From an uncultured Candidatus Melainabacteria bacterium (GTDB lineage: Bacteria > Cyanobacteriota > Vampirovibrionia > Gastranaerophilales > Gastranaerophilaceae): 34,582 nucleotides of DNA. The stretch covers positions 1 to 34,582 of the forward strand of contig CAMGGL010000006.1 of NCBI GenBank assembly GCA_946055575.1, given 5' to 3'. The position numbers were made by a program, and so were the translations under genes. How positions within the stretch are numbered: position 1 is the first letter of the stretch; each line of letters begins with the position of its first letter. The notes under the pieces are model-generated. The model was given only the letters and a program-made list of their open reading frames with translations. It did not search any database and was not told where the DNA came from. Of the stretch, positions 8,305 to 17,007 are shown in pieces.

Positions 8305-9100
8305 TTTCTATATATATTGAACGAGACGGAAAAGCAAAATCAATTTCATTTTCTCTGAATTTAGAAATGACGGCTTCTAAAAATTCTCCTCGTACTTTTA
8401 AAAATTTATCATAAGAACCTGATTTTACATAACCTCTAAATCTTACATTTATGGAGCTATCCCCCAAATCGTGCACAGCAACGGTAAATTCGTTATGAAT
8501 TTCTTTATGGTTTATTGCAATATCTTTTAAAATTTCACGTGCTTGCGTAATTTTGTCGTTATTTGTCGCATAAGTGACCCCGAAAGTTACATTTATGAAT
8601 CGTTTCTTAGCTCTTGAAACATTTGTAATAACAGCATTGGCTGCAACATTGTTTGGAACGTTTATTAAGAAGTTGTCCAAATCTCTGATTTTGGTTGATC
8701 GAATGTTTATATCTTCGACATAACCTTCTATACCATTAATTTTAACATAATCTCCAATCTTATATACATGATCGGAAAGTATTTCAAGGCTCCCGAATAT
8801 ATTTGCAAGAGCATCTTTAGCCGCCATACCTACAGCAATACCGCCAATTCCAAAACCTGCAAGTATTGATGATACAGAATAACCTTGACTTTGCAAAAAA
8901 CCGGTTAATGCTATAAATATTAATACAGCTTTTAAAAGCTTCATTATTATCGGCATAAATCTTAGTAGCGGGGAGTTTGTTTCTGTATTCCTTATTCGTA
9001 TTCTAATTTTATTATCAACTATATCTATAACTTTGAATAAAATAATTAACAGTATAAAATTTATTCCAAGTGCAATTAATCCTTTTTCCCAGTTTGGCAT
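8279..9100 (-). CDS. Small MscS-family mechanosensitive channel
   Basis: A 273-residue inner-membrane channel that opens under membrane tension during hypo-osmotic shock. Hydrophobic segments lie at about 8-29 and 50-70. The pore-lining helix (about 76-105) has the Gly/Ala-rich packing of MscS (ILAGFGIGGIAVGMAAKDALANIFG in two parts). The soluble beta domain follows with GDYVKINGIEGYVEDI. The ATG has AAGGAGAAG in front and TATAAT at 9127-9122. It is divergent from slt and overlaps rlmH at its 3' end. Confidence 0.93.
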   Translation of the reverse strand: MPNWEKGLIALGINFILLIILFKVIDIVDNKIRIRIRNTETNSPLLRFMPIIMKLLKAVLIFIALTGFLQSQGYSVSSILAGFGIGGIAVGMAAKDALANIFGSLEILSDHVYKIGDYVKINGIEGYVEDINIRSTKIRDLDNFLINVPNNVAANAVITNVSRAKKRFINVTFGVTYATNNDKITQAREILKDIAINHKEIHNEFTVAVHDLGDSSINVRFRGYVKSGSYDKFLKVRGEFLEAVISKFRENEIDFAFPSRSIYIESDNSKIEN

Positions 9101-9121
9101 ATACTTCTCCTTGTTGTTTAA

Positions 9122-9127
9122 ATTATA
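9122..9127 (-). promoter_or_regulatory. -10 element of mscS-rlmH
   Basis: TATAAT on the minus strand, 21 nt before the mscS ATG, leaving room for the AAGGAGAAG ribosome binding site. The -35 is weak. Confidence 0.55.
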
Positions 9128-9179
9128 ACTTAAAAATGTAAATATTTGATAAAAATTTTTCTTTGATTAAAAAATTTGC

Positions 9180-9185
9180 TAAAAT
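9180..9185 (+). promoter_or_regulatory. -10 element of slt, leaderless geometry
   Basis: TAAAAT ends exactly 6 nt before the ATG at 9192. No Shine-Dalgarno precedes the start, so a leaderless mRNA is likely. Confidence 0.55.
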
Positions 9186-9191
9186 AGTCTT

Positions 9192-11186
9192 ATGTATGTG
9201 TTCAAAAAAGATAATAATCTGTGGTATAAATTTGCAATAATATTGTTATGTTTGCTTTTGGGTTTGTTTTTTGCAAAAATTTATCAACCGCCATCTAAAA
9301 CGTACAAAATTTATGAGAGTGCATTAAAAGATTATGATAACGAAAATTATTCGAACGCTTATTATTTGTTTTCAAAAATCAGTTATTCTTCAAATTTGAA
9401 GCCTATAGCTATTTTTCGTCAGGCAATATGTGCTAAAGTCTTGGGTGATAAAAATTCGGAGTTGAAGGCATATCAACTTTTGTTTAGGTTTTATCCGAAT
9501 TTCAAGTTAAGCCCGGAGGCTCGTTACTTAGCTGGTCAAATTTTGATAGATGATAATCCGCAATTAGCATATAAGTATTTTAATCAGGTTACAAAATCAG
9601 ATATTGATGAAGATTTTAAAATAGCCTCAGAATATTATAAGGCTCGAATAAATGCCTCAAAAATACGCTACTCAAATAAAATATTTTCACGTAAAAAAGT
9701 TGCGGATGTTGAAAAAGCCTATCGGAAATACTTACAAGTATATCCTGATGGACGTTTGGCGCTATCAGTTGCCACTAATTGGCAAAAATTTAACCCTAAC
9801 ATGAAGTCAAAAGATATTGTTCTTGTAGCAAAAGCCTATTATTTTGCTAAAAATTATAAAGAGTCGAATGCCGGACTTGCAAAAGCCAAAAAGGAAGATA
9901 GCTGGGCGGTTGCAGTTTCTAACTCTCTGGCTTTGTTTGATTACTCAAAAGCAAAAAGCTTAACAGAAGAAGGTGTTGCTAAGTTTGCAAATTCTGTTGA
10001 AAAAAGTGATTATAAGCGTGCTGTAGATGATTATCTTAGCATGTTTGAATTAAAAGACAGATATAGTAATGTCTCAAAATTATTTTCTATGGCAAAGGGT
10101 AACGGGAAAGATTATTTGTGGAAATTAAAATGTGATACCTCTCCACAAAAAGACAAAGCCGCTTGCTATAGTGAATTGTACTCTAACTATCCTGAAAGCG
10201 AATATGCTCAAGATGTACTGTTGCAGATATTCATGGCTGAAATTTTGCAAAAACAGTATGCTACAGCACGTCAAACTGCAAGAAGTTTTATGACTAAGTA
10301 TCCTGACTCTTCTTATTCTCCGTTGGTTATGTTTTGGGCTGGGAAAATTGAACAAAAATATAATAATTTTGAATTGTCTTCAAAATACTTTAATGACATA
10401 ATAAACAGGTATCCTGACAGTTATTATTCCTATAGGGCATATTGGATAATTAAAAATGTCGAAAATTCTGTTATTTCTGCTAACTTAGATTATAAACCCG
10501 TGATATATCCGTATAAATATCCGAATAAAACTGATATTTTATATTCTTTAATGCAGGTCAAAGATTACGATATGCTAATTAAATTTACAAACGATGAGTT
10601 TATAAAAAGCTGGGTTGAATATGAACGCGGAAATTATGCAGAATCAATGGTTGTTGCTCGAGATGCTATGGCAAAGATTACTTTAAAACCTGTAAAAACT
10701 GATTTGAGATGGCGGCTTGTATATCCTCAAAACTACTATAAACAAGTCAAAAATTTTTCAAATATATATAAAAATAATGACGCATTGATGATGGCAATAA
10801 TTAGAGAAGAAAGTTCATTCAATCCGCAAGCTCAAAGTTCTGTAGGAGCAATAGGTTTGATGCAGTTGATGCCTTCAACTGCTCATGATATAGGCTCAAA
10901 ACACGGTTTTGAATTTAATACATCATCATTAGTTAATCCTGAATTAAATATAAAACTGGGTAATCTTTATTATTCAACAATAAGAGGAATGCTTGAAAAT
11001 AAAGATGTGTCGGCTGTTGCTGCATATAACGGCGGTATTGGAGCTGTATCAAATTGGAAAAGCAATCTTAAGTATAATGATACCGATGAATTTGTTGAGC
11101 AAATCCCTTATGATGAAACTAAAAATTATGTAAAAAAGATCTTTAAAAGTTATTGGAATTATACAAGAATTTATCAGAACCGTTAA
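9192..11186 (+). CDS. slt: Soluble lytic murein transglycosylase (SLT) with helical repeats
   Basis: A 664-residue periplasmic enzyme that cleaves peptidoglycan glycan strands to 1,6-anhydromuropeptides. Residues 12-29 are a signal anchor. A long tetratricopeptide-like helical region (about 35-470), with units such as SYSPLVMFWAGKIEQKY, is followed by a C-terminal family-1 SLT domain (about 525-655). The catalytic Glu is E540 in IIREESSFNP. GAIGLMQLMPSTA and AAYNGG are the further family motifs. Size and layout match Slt70-like proteins. The spoIID-like gene follows after 53 nt, so both peptidoglycan enzymes may work together in septal or envelope remodelling. Confidence 0.93.
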   Translation: MYVFKKDNNLWYKFAIILLCLLLGLFFAKIYQPPSKTYKIYESALKDYDNENYSNAYYLFSKISYSSNLKPIAIFRQAICAKVLGDKNSELKAYQLLFRFYPNFKLSPEARYLAGQILIDDNPQLAYKYFNQVTKSDIDEDFKIASEYYKARINASKIRYSNKIFSRKKVADVEKAYRKYLQVYPDGRLALSVATNWQKFNPNMKSKDIVLVAKAYYFAKNYKESNAGLAKAKKEDSWAVAVSNSLALFDYSKAKSLTEEGVAKFANSVEKSDYKRAVDDYLSMFELKDRYSNVSKLFSMAKGNGKDYLWKLKCDTSPQKDKAACYSELYSNYPESEYAQDVLLQIFMAEILQKQYATARQTARSFMTKYPDSSYSPLVMFWAGKIEQKYNNFELSSKYFNDIINRYPDSYYSYRAYWIIKNVENSVISANLDYKPVIYPYKYPNKTDILYSLMQVKDYDMLIKFTNDEFIKSWVEYERGNYAESMVVARDAMAKITLKPVKTDLRWRLVYPQNYYKQVKNFSNIYKNNDALMMAIIREESSFNPQAQSSVGAIGLMQLMPSTAHDIGSKHGFEFNTSSLVNPELNIKLGNLYYSTIRGMLENKDVSAVAAYNGGIGAVSNWKSNLKYNDTDEFVEQIPYDETKNYVKKIFKSYWNYTRIYQNR

Positions 11187-11226
11187 AAATCCTACGTTTG
11201 GTTTATTACAATGAAAAAGAAAGTGA

Positions 11227-11232
11227 TAAAAT
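11227..11232 (+). promoter_or_regulatory. -10-like element before the spoIID-like gene
   Basis: TAAAAT ends 7 nt before the ATG at 11240, with no Shine-Dalgarno. This suggests an own, nearly leaderless transcript in addition to any read-through from slt. Confidence 0.4.
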
Positions 11233-11239
11233 AAAAAAT

Positions 11240-12106
11240 ATGAAAAAGATATATATATTACTAACATTTTTGGTTATCGGTTTATTTTCAACAAATCCAA
11301 GTTATGCCATAAAAATTGGATTGATGACTCAGGTAAATGAAGCCGGTGTCGGAACAAACGTAAACGGTCGTCTTATTGATGTGAATACAAATAAAACGGT
11401 TTGCACAACTGACGCGATGAAAGGGTATGTATTAGTACCTTATAAAAATGAAATTGCTATTAAAAGTGGTGGAAAATACTATGCTTTAGGTACAAATTCA
11501 GTTGTTTTACGCCCTGATACCTCAGGTTATGTCAGCACAAAAGGTAAGTGGTATCACGGAAAATTGATGATTAAAAACACCAATGGTACGCTTACTGTTA
11601 TAAATGATGTTGACTTAGAAAATTATATAAAAGGTGTTGTCCCTTCAGAGATGCCATCAAGTTGGCATTATGAGGCATTAAAAGCTCAGGCGATTGCAGC
11701 AAGAAGTTTTGCACTTGCAAATCTTGGGAAACAAGCAAAACACGGGTATGATTTAAAAGATAATACCGAAGATCAAGCCTATGGAGGCGCCTCTGCTGAA
11801 ACGAATATTACAAATAAAGCGGTTGATGAAACACATGGGCTTGTCCTGACTTATGATATGAAGATTATTTCAGCCTATTATTTTGCCTCAGCGGGTGGAA
11901 TGACCTCAACATCTGTTTGGGGTGGTTATGCACCTTATTTGCGTTCGGTTCCTTCATTTGATGACGATATGGGTAAGAATGGTCATGGTGTTGGCATGTC
12001 GCAGCATGGTGCTAATAATTTGGCAAAACAAGGTTATAATGCCTATCAGATATTGCAATATTTTTATCAGGATGTTAAATTTGCCAAGTTGAATAATGAA
12101 ACATAA
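11240..12106 (+). CDS. SpoIID/LytB-domain secreted protein
   Basis: I place the start at 11240, where MKKIYILLTF opens a clear signal peptide cleaved after about A23 (SYA); the open frame upstream to 11153 overlaps slt and lacks signal-like sequence. The mature part holds a SpoIID domain: NYIKGVVPSEMPSSW (E137 matches the catalytic Glu of SpoIID), then LKAQAIAARSFA, SAYYFASAGG and GHGVGMSQHGA. SpoIID enzymes cleave denuded glycan strands; LytB stimulates the amidase LytC. At 288 residues it is short: only about 12 residues join VPSF to GHGVGMSQ, where B. subtilis SpoIID has a longer segment. Following slt, a cell-wall role is likely. Confidence 0.9.
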   Translation: MKKIYILLTFLVIGLFSTNPSYAIKIGLMTQVNEAGVGTNVNGRLIDVNTNKTVCTTDAMKGYVLVPYKNEIAIKSGGKYYALGTNSVVLRPDTSGYVSTKGKWYHGKLMIKNTNGTLTVINDVDLENYIKGVVPSEMPSSWHYEALKAQAIAARSFALANLGKQAKHGYDLKDNTEDQAYGGASAETNITNKAVDETHGLVLTYDMKIISAYYFASAGGMTSTSVWGGYAPYLRSVPSFDDDMGKNGHGVGMSQHGANNLAKQGYNAYQILQYFYQDVKFAKLNNET

Positions 12107-12192
12107 TCCGCTGAAAATCAGGTGTTTGCCAGACTTTAAGTTCATTTTTTAGAGTATATCTGAATAATATCCATAAATATTCTTTAAAACCC

Positions 12193-12220
12193 TTGACACG
12201 AGTGGAAAAAATGTTATAAT
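12193..12220 (+). promoter_or_regulatory. Strong promoter of the HU gene
   Basis: Perfect TTGACA (12193-12198) and perfect TATAAT (12215-12220) are separated by 16 nt, with an extended -10 TG at 12212-12213. Transcription from about 12227 gives a leader of about 58 nt ending in a near-perfect AAGGAGGT ribosome binding site. This is the best match to a vegetative sigma promoter in the window. Confidence 0.92.
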
Positions 12221-12284
12221 AAATTTGTCGATTACATAATTCTGCGGAAGATGGTGCCGTAGGAAAGGAAGAAGGAGGTTCATA

Positions 12285-12557
12285 ATGAACAAAGAAGAAT
12301 TAGTAAAAGAAGTATCAAAAAAAGCAAAAGTTTCACAAAAAGCTACTGCTGACATTTTATCAGCTACATTAGAAACTATCCAAAAGACAGTTTCTAAAGG
12401 TAAAAAAGTTACATTAGTTGGTTTTGGTACTTTTGAAGCTCGCAAAAGAGCAGCAAGAACTGGTAGAAACCCTCAAACAGGTGCAACTTTAAAAATTGCT
12501 GCTAAAACAGTTCCTGCTTTCTCAGCTGGTAAAAAATTCAAAGAACTTGTTAAGTAA
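12285..12557 (+). CDS. hup: DNA-binding protein HU
   Basis: A 90-residue histone-like protein that bends and compacts DNA as a dimer. It begins MNKEELVKEVSKKA and contains the family signature GFGTFEARKRAARTGRNPQ (about 46-64), including the arm region with the intercalating Pro. Length is exactly that of HU. The ATG follows AAGGAGGTTCATA, the strongest ribosome binding site in the window, behind a perfect promoter. It has its own terminator, so it is expressed alone, probably at high level. IHF is an alternative but the sequence looks like HU. Confidence 0.97.
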   Translation: MNKEELVKEVSKKAKVSQKATADILSATLETIQKTVSKGKKVTLVGFGTFEARKRAARTGRNPQTGATLKIAAKTVPAFSAGKKFKELVK

Positions 12558-12579
12558 TTTAATTACTATATAGGTTTGG

Positions 12580-12607
12580 AAAGCGGTAATCTTTTGGTTA
12601 CCGCTTT
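12580..12607 (+). terminator. Intrinsic terminator of the HU gene
   Basis: A perfect 10-bp stem, AAAGCGGTAA against TTACCGCTTT, with an 8-nt loop and TATTTTG after it, 23 nt past the HU stop. Confidence 0.88.
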
Positions 12608-12660
12608 TATTTTGCCGATATTCTTTACATTTGCTTGAATATTCCTGTTGTGCGTGCTAG

Positions 12661-12666
12661 TATACT
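12661..12666 (+). promoter_or_regulatory. -10 element of the LysM-GH13 operon
   Basis: TATACT at 12661-12666 would start transcription near 12673, leaving a 20-nt leader with GCGAGG before the ATG at 12693. The -35 is not clear. Confidence 0.45.
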
Positions 12667-12692
12667 ATTATGAATGGGTAGCGAGGTATTAA

Positions 12693-13352
12693 ATGAAAAG
12701 TTCTACAATAAGAAGATCAACATTATCAAGGGAATCAATTGAAGTTATAGAAAATCTTTCAAAAGAACAAAATTCGGATAATTCTATCGGAGAATATGTA
12801 CGACCTGAAGATACGGTTCAGGTTGAAGAAACTCAAAACAGTAAAACTCAAGAAATTGATTTACTGTGGCAAAATTTTAAACCTGCGCAGTTTAATACTA
12901 ATTCTCCTATCGCTTATATTTTGATAGGTTTTTGTGTTGGATTTTTGGTTTCGGCATTTTTAGGACTTTCTATTAGTGCTTATTGTATTAAAACAGGAAA
13001 AATTCCAAGCGGTATCGTTAATGCTGTATATTCAATGCCGCAGTCTCAAAATACTATTGAACAACAGGCAGAGGAAGCTCAAAATGATATTGAAAACAGA
13101 ATTTCAGTTCCGACGGAAGATGATACTGAACAAACAGTAAATCATCAAGATAATTCTGAAACTGAACCGACTTTTGATAGCTCCAAGATGAAGAAATATA
13201 TTGTAAAAAGCGGTGATACCGGAGAAAGTATTATTAAACATTACTACGGTTCTTATTCTTCTGAAAAAGCAGAGTTAATAATGAAAGCCAACAATTTAAA
13301 AACTCTTGACAGAATTAACATTGATCAGGAATTACTAATTCCTGTTGAATAG
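12693..13352 (+). CDS. LysM-domain membrane protein
   Basis: A 219-residue bitopic protein. A polar, acidic N-terminus (1-65) is followed by one membrane segment (about 70-97, rich in Phe, Leu and Ile), an acidic Gln/Glu/Thr linker, and a C-terminal LysM domain (about 168-218): KYIVKSGDTGESIIKHYYG and DRINIDQELLIPVE. LysM binds the GlcNAc of peptidoglycan, so the C-terminus is expected in the periplasm and the protein would link membrane and wall. The ATG has GCGAGG in front. The secreted GH13 gene begins 9 nt after its stop, so the two are co-expressed. The precise role is unknown. Confidence 0.85.
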   Translation: MKSSTIRRSTLSRESIEVIENLSKEQNSDNSIGEYVRPEDTVQVEETQNSKTQEIDLLWQNFKPAQFNTNSPIAYILIGFCVGFLVSAFLGLSISAYCIKTGKIPSGIVNAVYSMPQSQNTIEQQAEEAQNDIENRISVPTEDDTEQTVNHQDNSETEPTFDSSKMKKYIVKSGDTGESIIKHYYGSYSSEKAELIMKANNLKTLDRINIDQELLIPVE

Positions 13353-13361
13353 GATTTTATT

Positions 13362-14909
13362 ATGAAATTACGAAATTTCGCAGCAATATTTTTTGTTTTA
13401 GCGTGTACATCATTGTCGGCGTCTGCGCAGAATGATGCTTGGCAGAATGATTTACGTACAAAATTTTTGAATAATGATACTCGAATAATGGAAATAAATA
13501 TTCGATCTTTTAATGCGAAAGATGTTAATGAGGACGGGTTTATACAAGAAAATATGGGTGAAGTTCGCGGAACATTTCTAAATGCGATAGAAAGGCTTGA
13601 TGAACTAAAAAATCTGGGTATAAATACTATCCATGTTTTGCCTGTCACTCCAACCGGTAAATTAAAAGCATTGGGAACAGCAGGAAGTGTTTATTCTGCA
13701 GCATCGTTTGATTCAATAAGTGAATATTTAATTGATAAAAACTCCCCGTTATCAGCTCAAGAGCAGGCTCAGAAATTTATAAAAGAAGCTCACAAACGAG
13801 ATATTAGAGTTATATTTGATGTTCCTGCTTGTGCTTCTTATGATTTATACTTGCAACGACCTGATTTGTTTGTTTCAGGAGTCTCTGGAGAACCTGTCAT
13901 TCCTTCGGATTGGACGGATGTAAGGCTATTATCTGTAGGTAGCGAAGATAAAATTGATGCAAATGTCTTTAATTTGTATAAAGATTTTGTAAATTTTGCG
14001 ATAAATCTTGGAGTAGATGGAATTCGTGCGGATGTTGCTCATTCAAAAACCGCCGCATTTTGGAAAGAATTAATTAATTATTCAAGAGCGATTGATCCTG
14101 AATTTCTTTGGCTTGCTGAAGTTTCCGATTCTTGGTATGAGCCGATTTCTCAATCTGCAGTATTCACACCATATGATAAACTTTTGGACGCCGGATTCGA
14201 CGGTTATTACGGTTCATTTTTTAATATAAAAGATTGGAAAACCTCGAAAGAATTATATAATCAGCTTAATTTTACGTTTAAGGACTTGAAAAAATATAAG
14301 GGTAACAAAAGTGTTATAGGTAGCTTTACAACACATGATGAGGTTAGTCCTATCCTTTTAAAAGGACCTGCATTGAGTGATATGATTATATGGCTAAATG
14401 CAACTTTGCCTGTAAATTCTTATTTTGTAGACGGGTTTCAAACGGGAGATAATTATCTTTACGAGAATGCAAATAAACTTGCTCCTGAAACAAATACTGA
14501 TGATGATATGTATTTTATGCATCGAGGAAAACTTGATATATTTAATCTGTCACGTAAACCGGGTGGAGATAATATATCGTTAAAAAATGATTTCCTTTTA
14601 GGAAATAATGTTAAACAAAGTATTTTACCAGTTTTGAATGAGGGAGCATATACTCCATTGAAAACAAATCATCAGGATGTATTTGCTTATATGTATTCAA
14701 ATAATATTAAAAAAGTTGTGACTATTGGTAATTTAGATTATGAAAATTCTCAAAAAACAGTCGTAAAAATTCCTAAGTTTAATTCTAAAACTCAAAATTT
14801 ATTACCTATAAAAATTTCATCAATGCCTGATGCTAAAGGTGGTAAAATCTACTTAAATCTTGCACCCGGTGAAATTGTTGTGTTGATAATTCACGAGTTG
14901 CTTTTATAA
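13362..14909 (+). CDS. Secreted alpha-amylase family (GH13) enzyme
   Basis: A 515-residue GH13 protein with a signal peptide (MKLRNFAAIFFVLACTSLSA, cut near A22), so periplasmic or secreted. The (beta/alpha)8 catalytic residues are present: nucleophile D224 in GIRADVAHSK, acid/base E253 in LAEVSDSW and D326 in FTTHDEVS. Region I is atypical: DVPACAS instead of DVVxNH, so the usual subsite -1 His is absent. The GIRADVAHSKTAAFW region and a Cys-containing region I recall the GlgE maltosyltransferase group, but the protein is shorter and secreted. The specificity (starch, maltodextrin or transfer) cannot be set. It is the second gene after the LysM protein; a 15-bp hairpin follows. Confidence 0.85.
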   Translation: MKLRNFAAIFFVLACTSLSASAQNDAWQNDLRTKFLNNDTRIMEINIRSFNAKDVNEDGFIQENMGEVRGTFLNAIERLDELKNLGINTIHVLPVTPTGKLKALGTAGSVYSAASFDSISEYLIDKNSPLSAQEQAQKFIKEAHKRDIRVIFDVPACASYDLYLQRPDLFVSGVSGEPVIPSDWTDVRLLSVGSEDKIDANVFNLYKDFVNFAINLGVDGIRADVAHSKTAAFWKELINYSRAIDPEFLWLAEVSDSWYEPISQSAVFTPYDKLLDAGFDGYYGSFFNIKDWKTSKELYNQLNFTFKDLKKYKGNKSVIGSFTTHDEVSPILLKGPALSDMIIWLNATLPVNSYFVDGFQTGDNYLYENANKLAPETNTDDDMYFMHRGKLDIFNLSRKPGGDNISLKNDFLLGNNVKQSILPVLNEGAYTPLKTNHQDVFAYMYSNNIKKVVTIGNLDYENSQKTVVKIPKFNSKTQNLLPIKISSMPDAKGGKIYLNLAPGEIVVLIIHELLL

Positions 14910-14925
14910 GAAATAAAGATTAAAG

Positions 14926-14960
14926 TAAAATCCTAAAACATAATTTGTTTTAGGATTTTA
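14926..14960. terminator. Bidirectional terminator between the GH13 gene and ftsH
   Basis: A perfect 15-bp stem (TAAAATCCTAAAACA against TGTTTTAGGATTTTA) with a 5-nt loop lies between two convergent genes, 17 nt after the GH13 stop and 24 nt after the ftsH stop. The A-rich and T-rich stem ends can serve both strands. Confidence 0.85.
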
Positions 14961-14983
14961 GCTTATTTGTATGAAATTGAGTT

Positions 14984-16888
14984 TTATGCTCTTTTGTTTT
15001 TTACATTTTCCATAATGTTTTCAAATTCTTTTTCATCAATTGTTTCTTTATCTAAGAGTTCTTTTGAAATTTCTTCAAGCATGTCCCTGTTTTCGGTTAA
15101 TAATTTTTTAGCCAGATCATATCTTTCGTCAACTATGCGTTTTATTTCCTGATCGATTTCAAAAGCAACCTGTTCTGAGTAGTCCCTTTGGTGCCCGAAA
15201 TCTCTGCCCATGAAAACATTTTCCTGATTTTTCCCGTAAGCCATCGTTCCGAGTTTTTCAGACATACCCCAAGCTGTAACCATTTTTCTTGCTAAATTTG
15301 TAACTTGAATTAAATCCTGACTTGCGCCTGTGCTTACATTATCTAGTCCGTAGACAATTTCTTCCGCAGCTCTGCCGCCCAGTCCTGATGTAATTTCAGC
15401 AAGGAGCTTAGCTTTACTTGTATAAACGCTTTCATCTTTTGGTCTTGCCCAAGTAACACCGCCAGCCATACCTCTAGGAATGATTGATACTTTATGAAGT
15501 TCATTTCCTTCAGGTAACAGTTTATGTAATAGAGCATGACCTACTTCGTGATAAGAAGTCAATTCCCTGTCAGCGTCAGTTAAAACACGGCTTTTCTTTT
15601 CTATACCCGCAATAACTCTATCAATAGACTCATCAACATCTTTCATTGTGATTTTTGATTGATTTTTTCTTGCTGCAAGCAAAGCGGATTCGTTAAGAAG
15701 ATTTTGCAAATCAGCTCCCGTAAATCCAGGAGTACGTTTTGCAAGAATTTTTAAATCAACATCTTTATCCAATTTTTTATTTTTAGCGTGAACTTCTAAG
15801 ATTTTTTCTCTGCCTTTTACGTCTGGAGCGTTGATATAAATCTGCCTATCAAATCTTCCCGGTCTTAAAAGAGCATTATCCAAAATGTCAGGTCTATTTG
15901 TTGCCGCAATAACGATAATATTAGTGTTTGCGTCAAATCCGTCCATTTCAACAAGTAATTGGTTAAGAGTTTGTTCTCTTTCGTCATGTCCGCCACCAAG
16001 ACCGGCACCTCTTTGTCTGCCGACAGCATCAATTTCATCAATAAATATAATGCAAGGTTGATGTTTTTTTGCCTGCTCAAACAAATCTCTTACGCGGCTT
16101 GCACCAACACCGACAAACATCTCAACAAAATCAGATCCTGAAATTGAGAAAAATGGAACACTGGCTTCACCTGCAACAGCTTTTGCCATTAAGGTTTTAC
16201 CTGTCCCCGGAGGTCCTACCAAAAGTACACCTTTTGGTATTTTCGCTCCTAATTTCATATATTTTTCGCCATTTTTTAGAAAATCGACTATTTCTTCAAG
16301 TTCTTTCTTTTCTTCGTCAATACCTGCAACATCATTAAAAGTTGTTTTTACTTTTGAATCTAACAACATTTTAGCTTTACTTTTACCAAATGACATTGCT
16401 TGAGTACCGCCGGCTTGAATTGCTTTTATCATAATTCCCAGTGATATAACCGCAAATAAAATTATTATAAATGTACCTATGCTTCCTGCAATCTGATTTG
16501 ATTCGGGGGCTTTACGCACCGTAATATCAGCACCTGATTCGTTTAATTTTGTCATTAACTCCTCATTATTTGCAGGAATTTGAACTTTATATTGTTGTAA
16601 CGGTGCTTGCTGATTCTTATTGTCAGGAGTCAAAAATGGAGATACCGTATTTTTTTGTTCTTTTTCTTCCACTTTTTTTTCTGTTTTTTGCTCTTTTGGT
16701 ACAGCAATGAGCATATCATCATATTTCTCAATTTTTACAAATTCTTTATTCTCAAGTTTTTGTAAAAAATTTGTATATGATATTTCAGTTGTTGATGTGG
16801 TCGGTCCGCTTTTTAAAATGGTCGAGATAAAGACCATAACTATAATAGCTAATAAAACGTACATCCCCATAGCTTGATTTTTTTGCAT
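14984..16888 (-). CDS. ftsH: ATP-dependent zinc metalloprotease FtsH
   Basis: A 634-residue membrane-anchored AAA+ protease that degrades misfolded or unassembled membrane proteins and selected regulators. It has an N-terminal membrane helix (about 8-26), a periplasmic segment with a Lys/Glu-rich stretch, and a second helix (about 134-158). The AAA domain shows Walker A GPPGTGKT (225-232), Walker [10 protein letters not shown] and the second region of homology [18 protein letters not shown]. The protease site is HEVGH (447-451). The short C-terminus ends KNKRA. The ATG follows GAAAGGTTAG. It has its own promoter and is monocistronic, with a shared terminator downstream. Confidence 0.97.
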   Translation of the reverse strand: MQKNQAMGMYVLLAIIVMVFISTILKSGPTTSTTEISYTNFLQKLENKEFVKIEKYDDMLIAVPKEQKTEKKVEEKEQKNTVSPFLTPDNKNQQAPLQQYKVQIPANNEELMTKLNESGADITVRKAPESNQIAGSIGTFIIILFAVISLGIMIKAIQAGGTQAMSFGKSKAKMLLDSKVKTTFNDVAGIDEEKKELEEIVDFLKNGEKYMKLGAKIPKGVLLVGPPGTGKTLMAKAVAGEASVPFFSISGSDFVEMFVGVGASRVRDLFEQAKKHQPCIIFIDEIDAVGRQRGAGLGGGHDEREQTLNQLLVEMDGFDANTNIIVIAATNRPDILDNALLRPGRFDRQIYINAPDVKGREKILEVHAKNKKLDKDVDLKILAKRTPGFTGADLQNLLNESALLAARKNQSKITMKDVDESIDRVIAGIEKKSRVLTDADRELTSYHEVGHALLHKLLPEGNELHKVSIIPRGMAGGVTWARPKDESVYTSKAKLLAEITSGLGGRAAEEIVYGLDNVSTGASQDLIQVTNLARKMVTAWGMSEKLGTMAYGKNQENVFMGRDFGHQRDYSEQVAFEIDQEIKRIVDERYDLAKKLLTENRDMLEEISKELLDKETIDEKEFENIMENVKNKRA

Positions 16889-16928
16889 ATAACTAACCTT
16901 TCAAAAAATATTAAACTTTTGCTATTAA

Positions 16929-16957
16929 ATTATAACCTAAACAGGTTTAAAAGTGAA
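16929..16957 (-). promoter_or_regulatory. Promoter of ftsH
   Basis: On the minus strand TATAAT (16934-16929) has a weak -35 TTCACT (16957-16952) 17 nt upstream. The leader would be about 35 nt and includes the ribosome binding site. Confidence 0.65.
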
Positions 16958-17007
16958 TGGTAAACTTGCCATATTCAATCCGGAGTTATTAGTTTGAGTA
17001 TTCTGAC

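Noticed and set aside
11153-11239. Upstream start for the SpoIID-like gene
   Set aside because: It would overlap slt and put about 29 polar residues in front of an obvious signal peptide; the ATG at 11240 fits better.
12107-12192. Terminator or RNA between the spoIID-like and HU genes
   Set aside because: Only a 4-bp CTGA/TCAG hairpin is visible, too weak to call.
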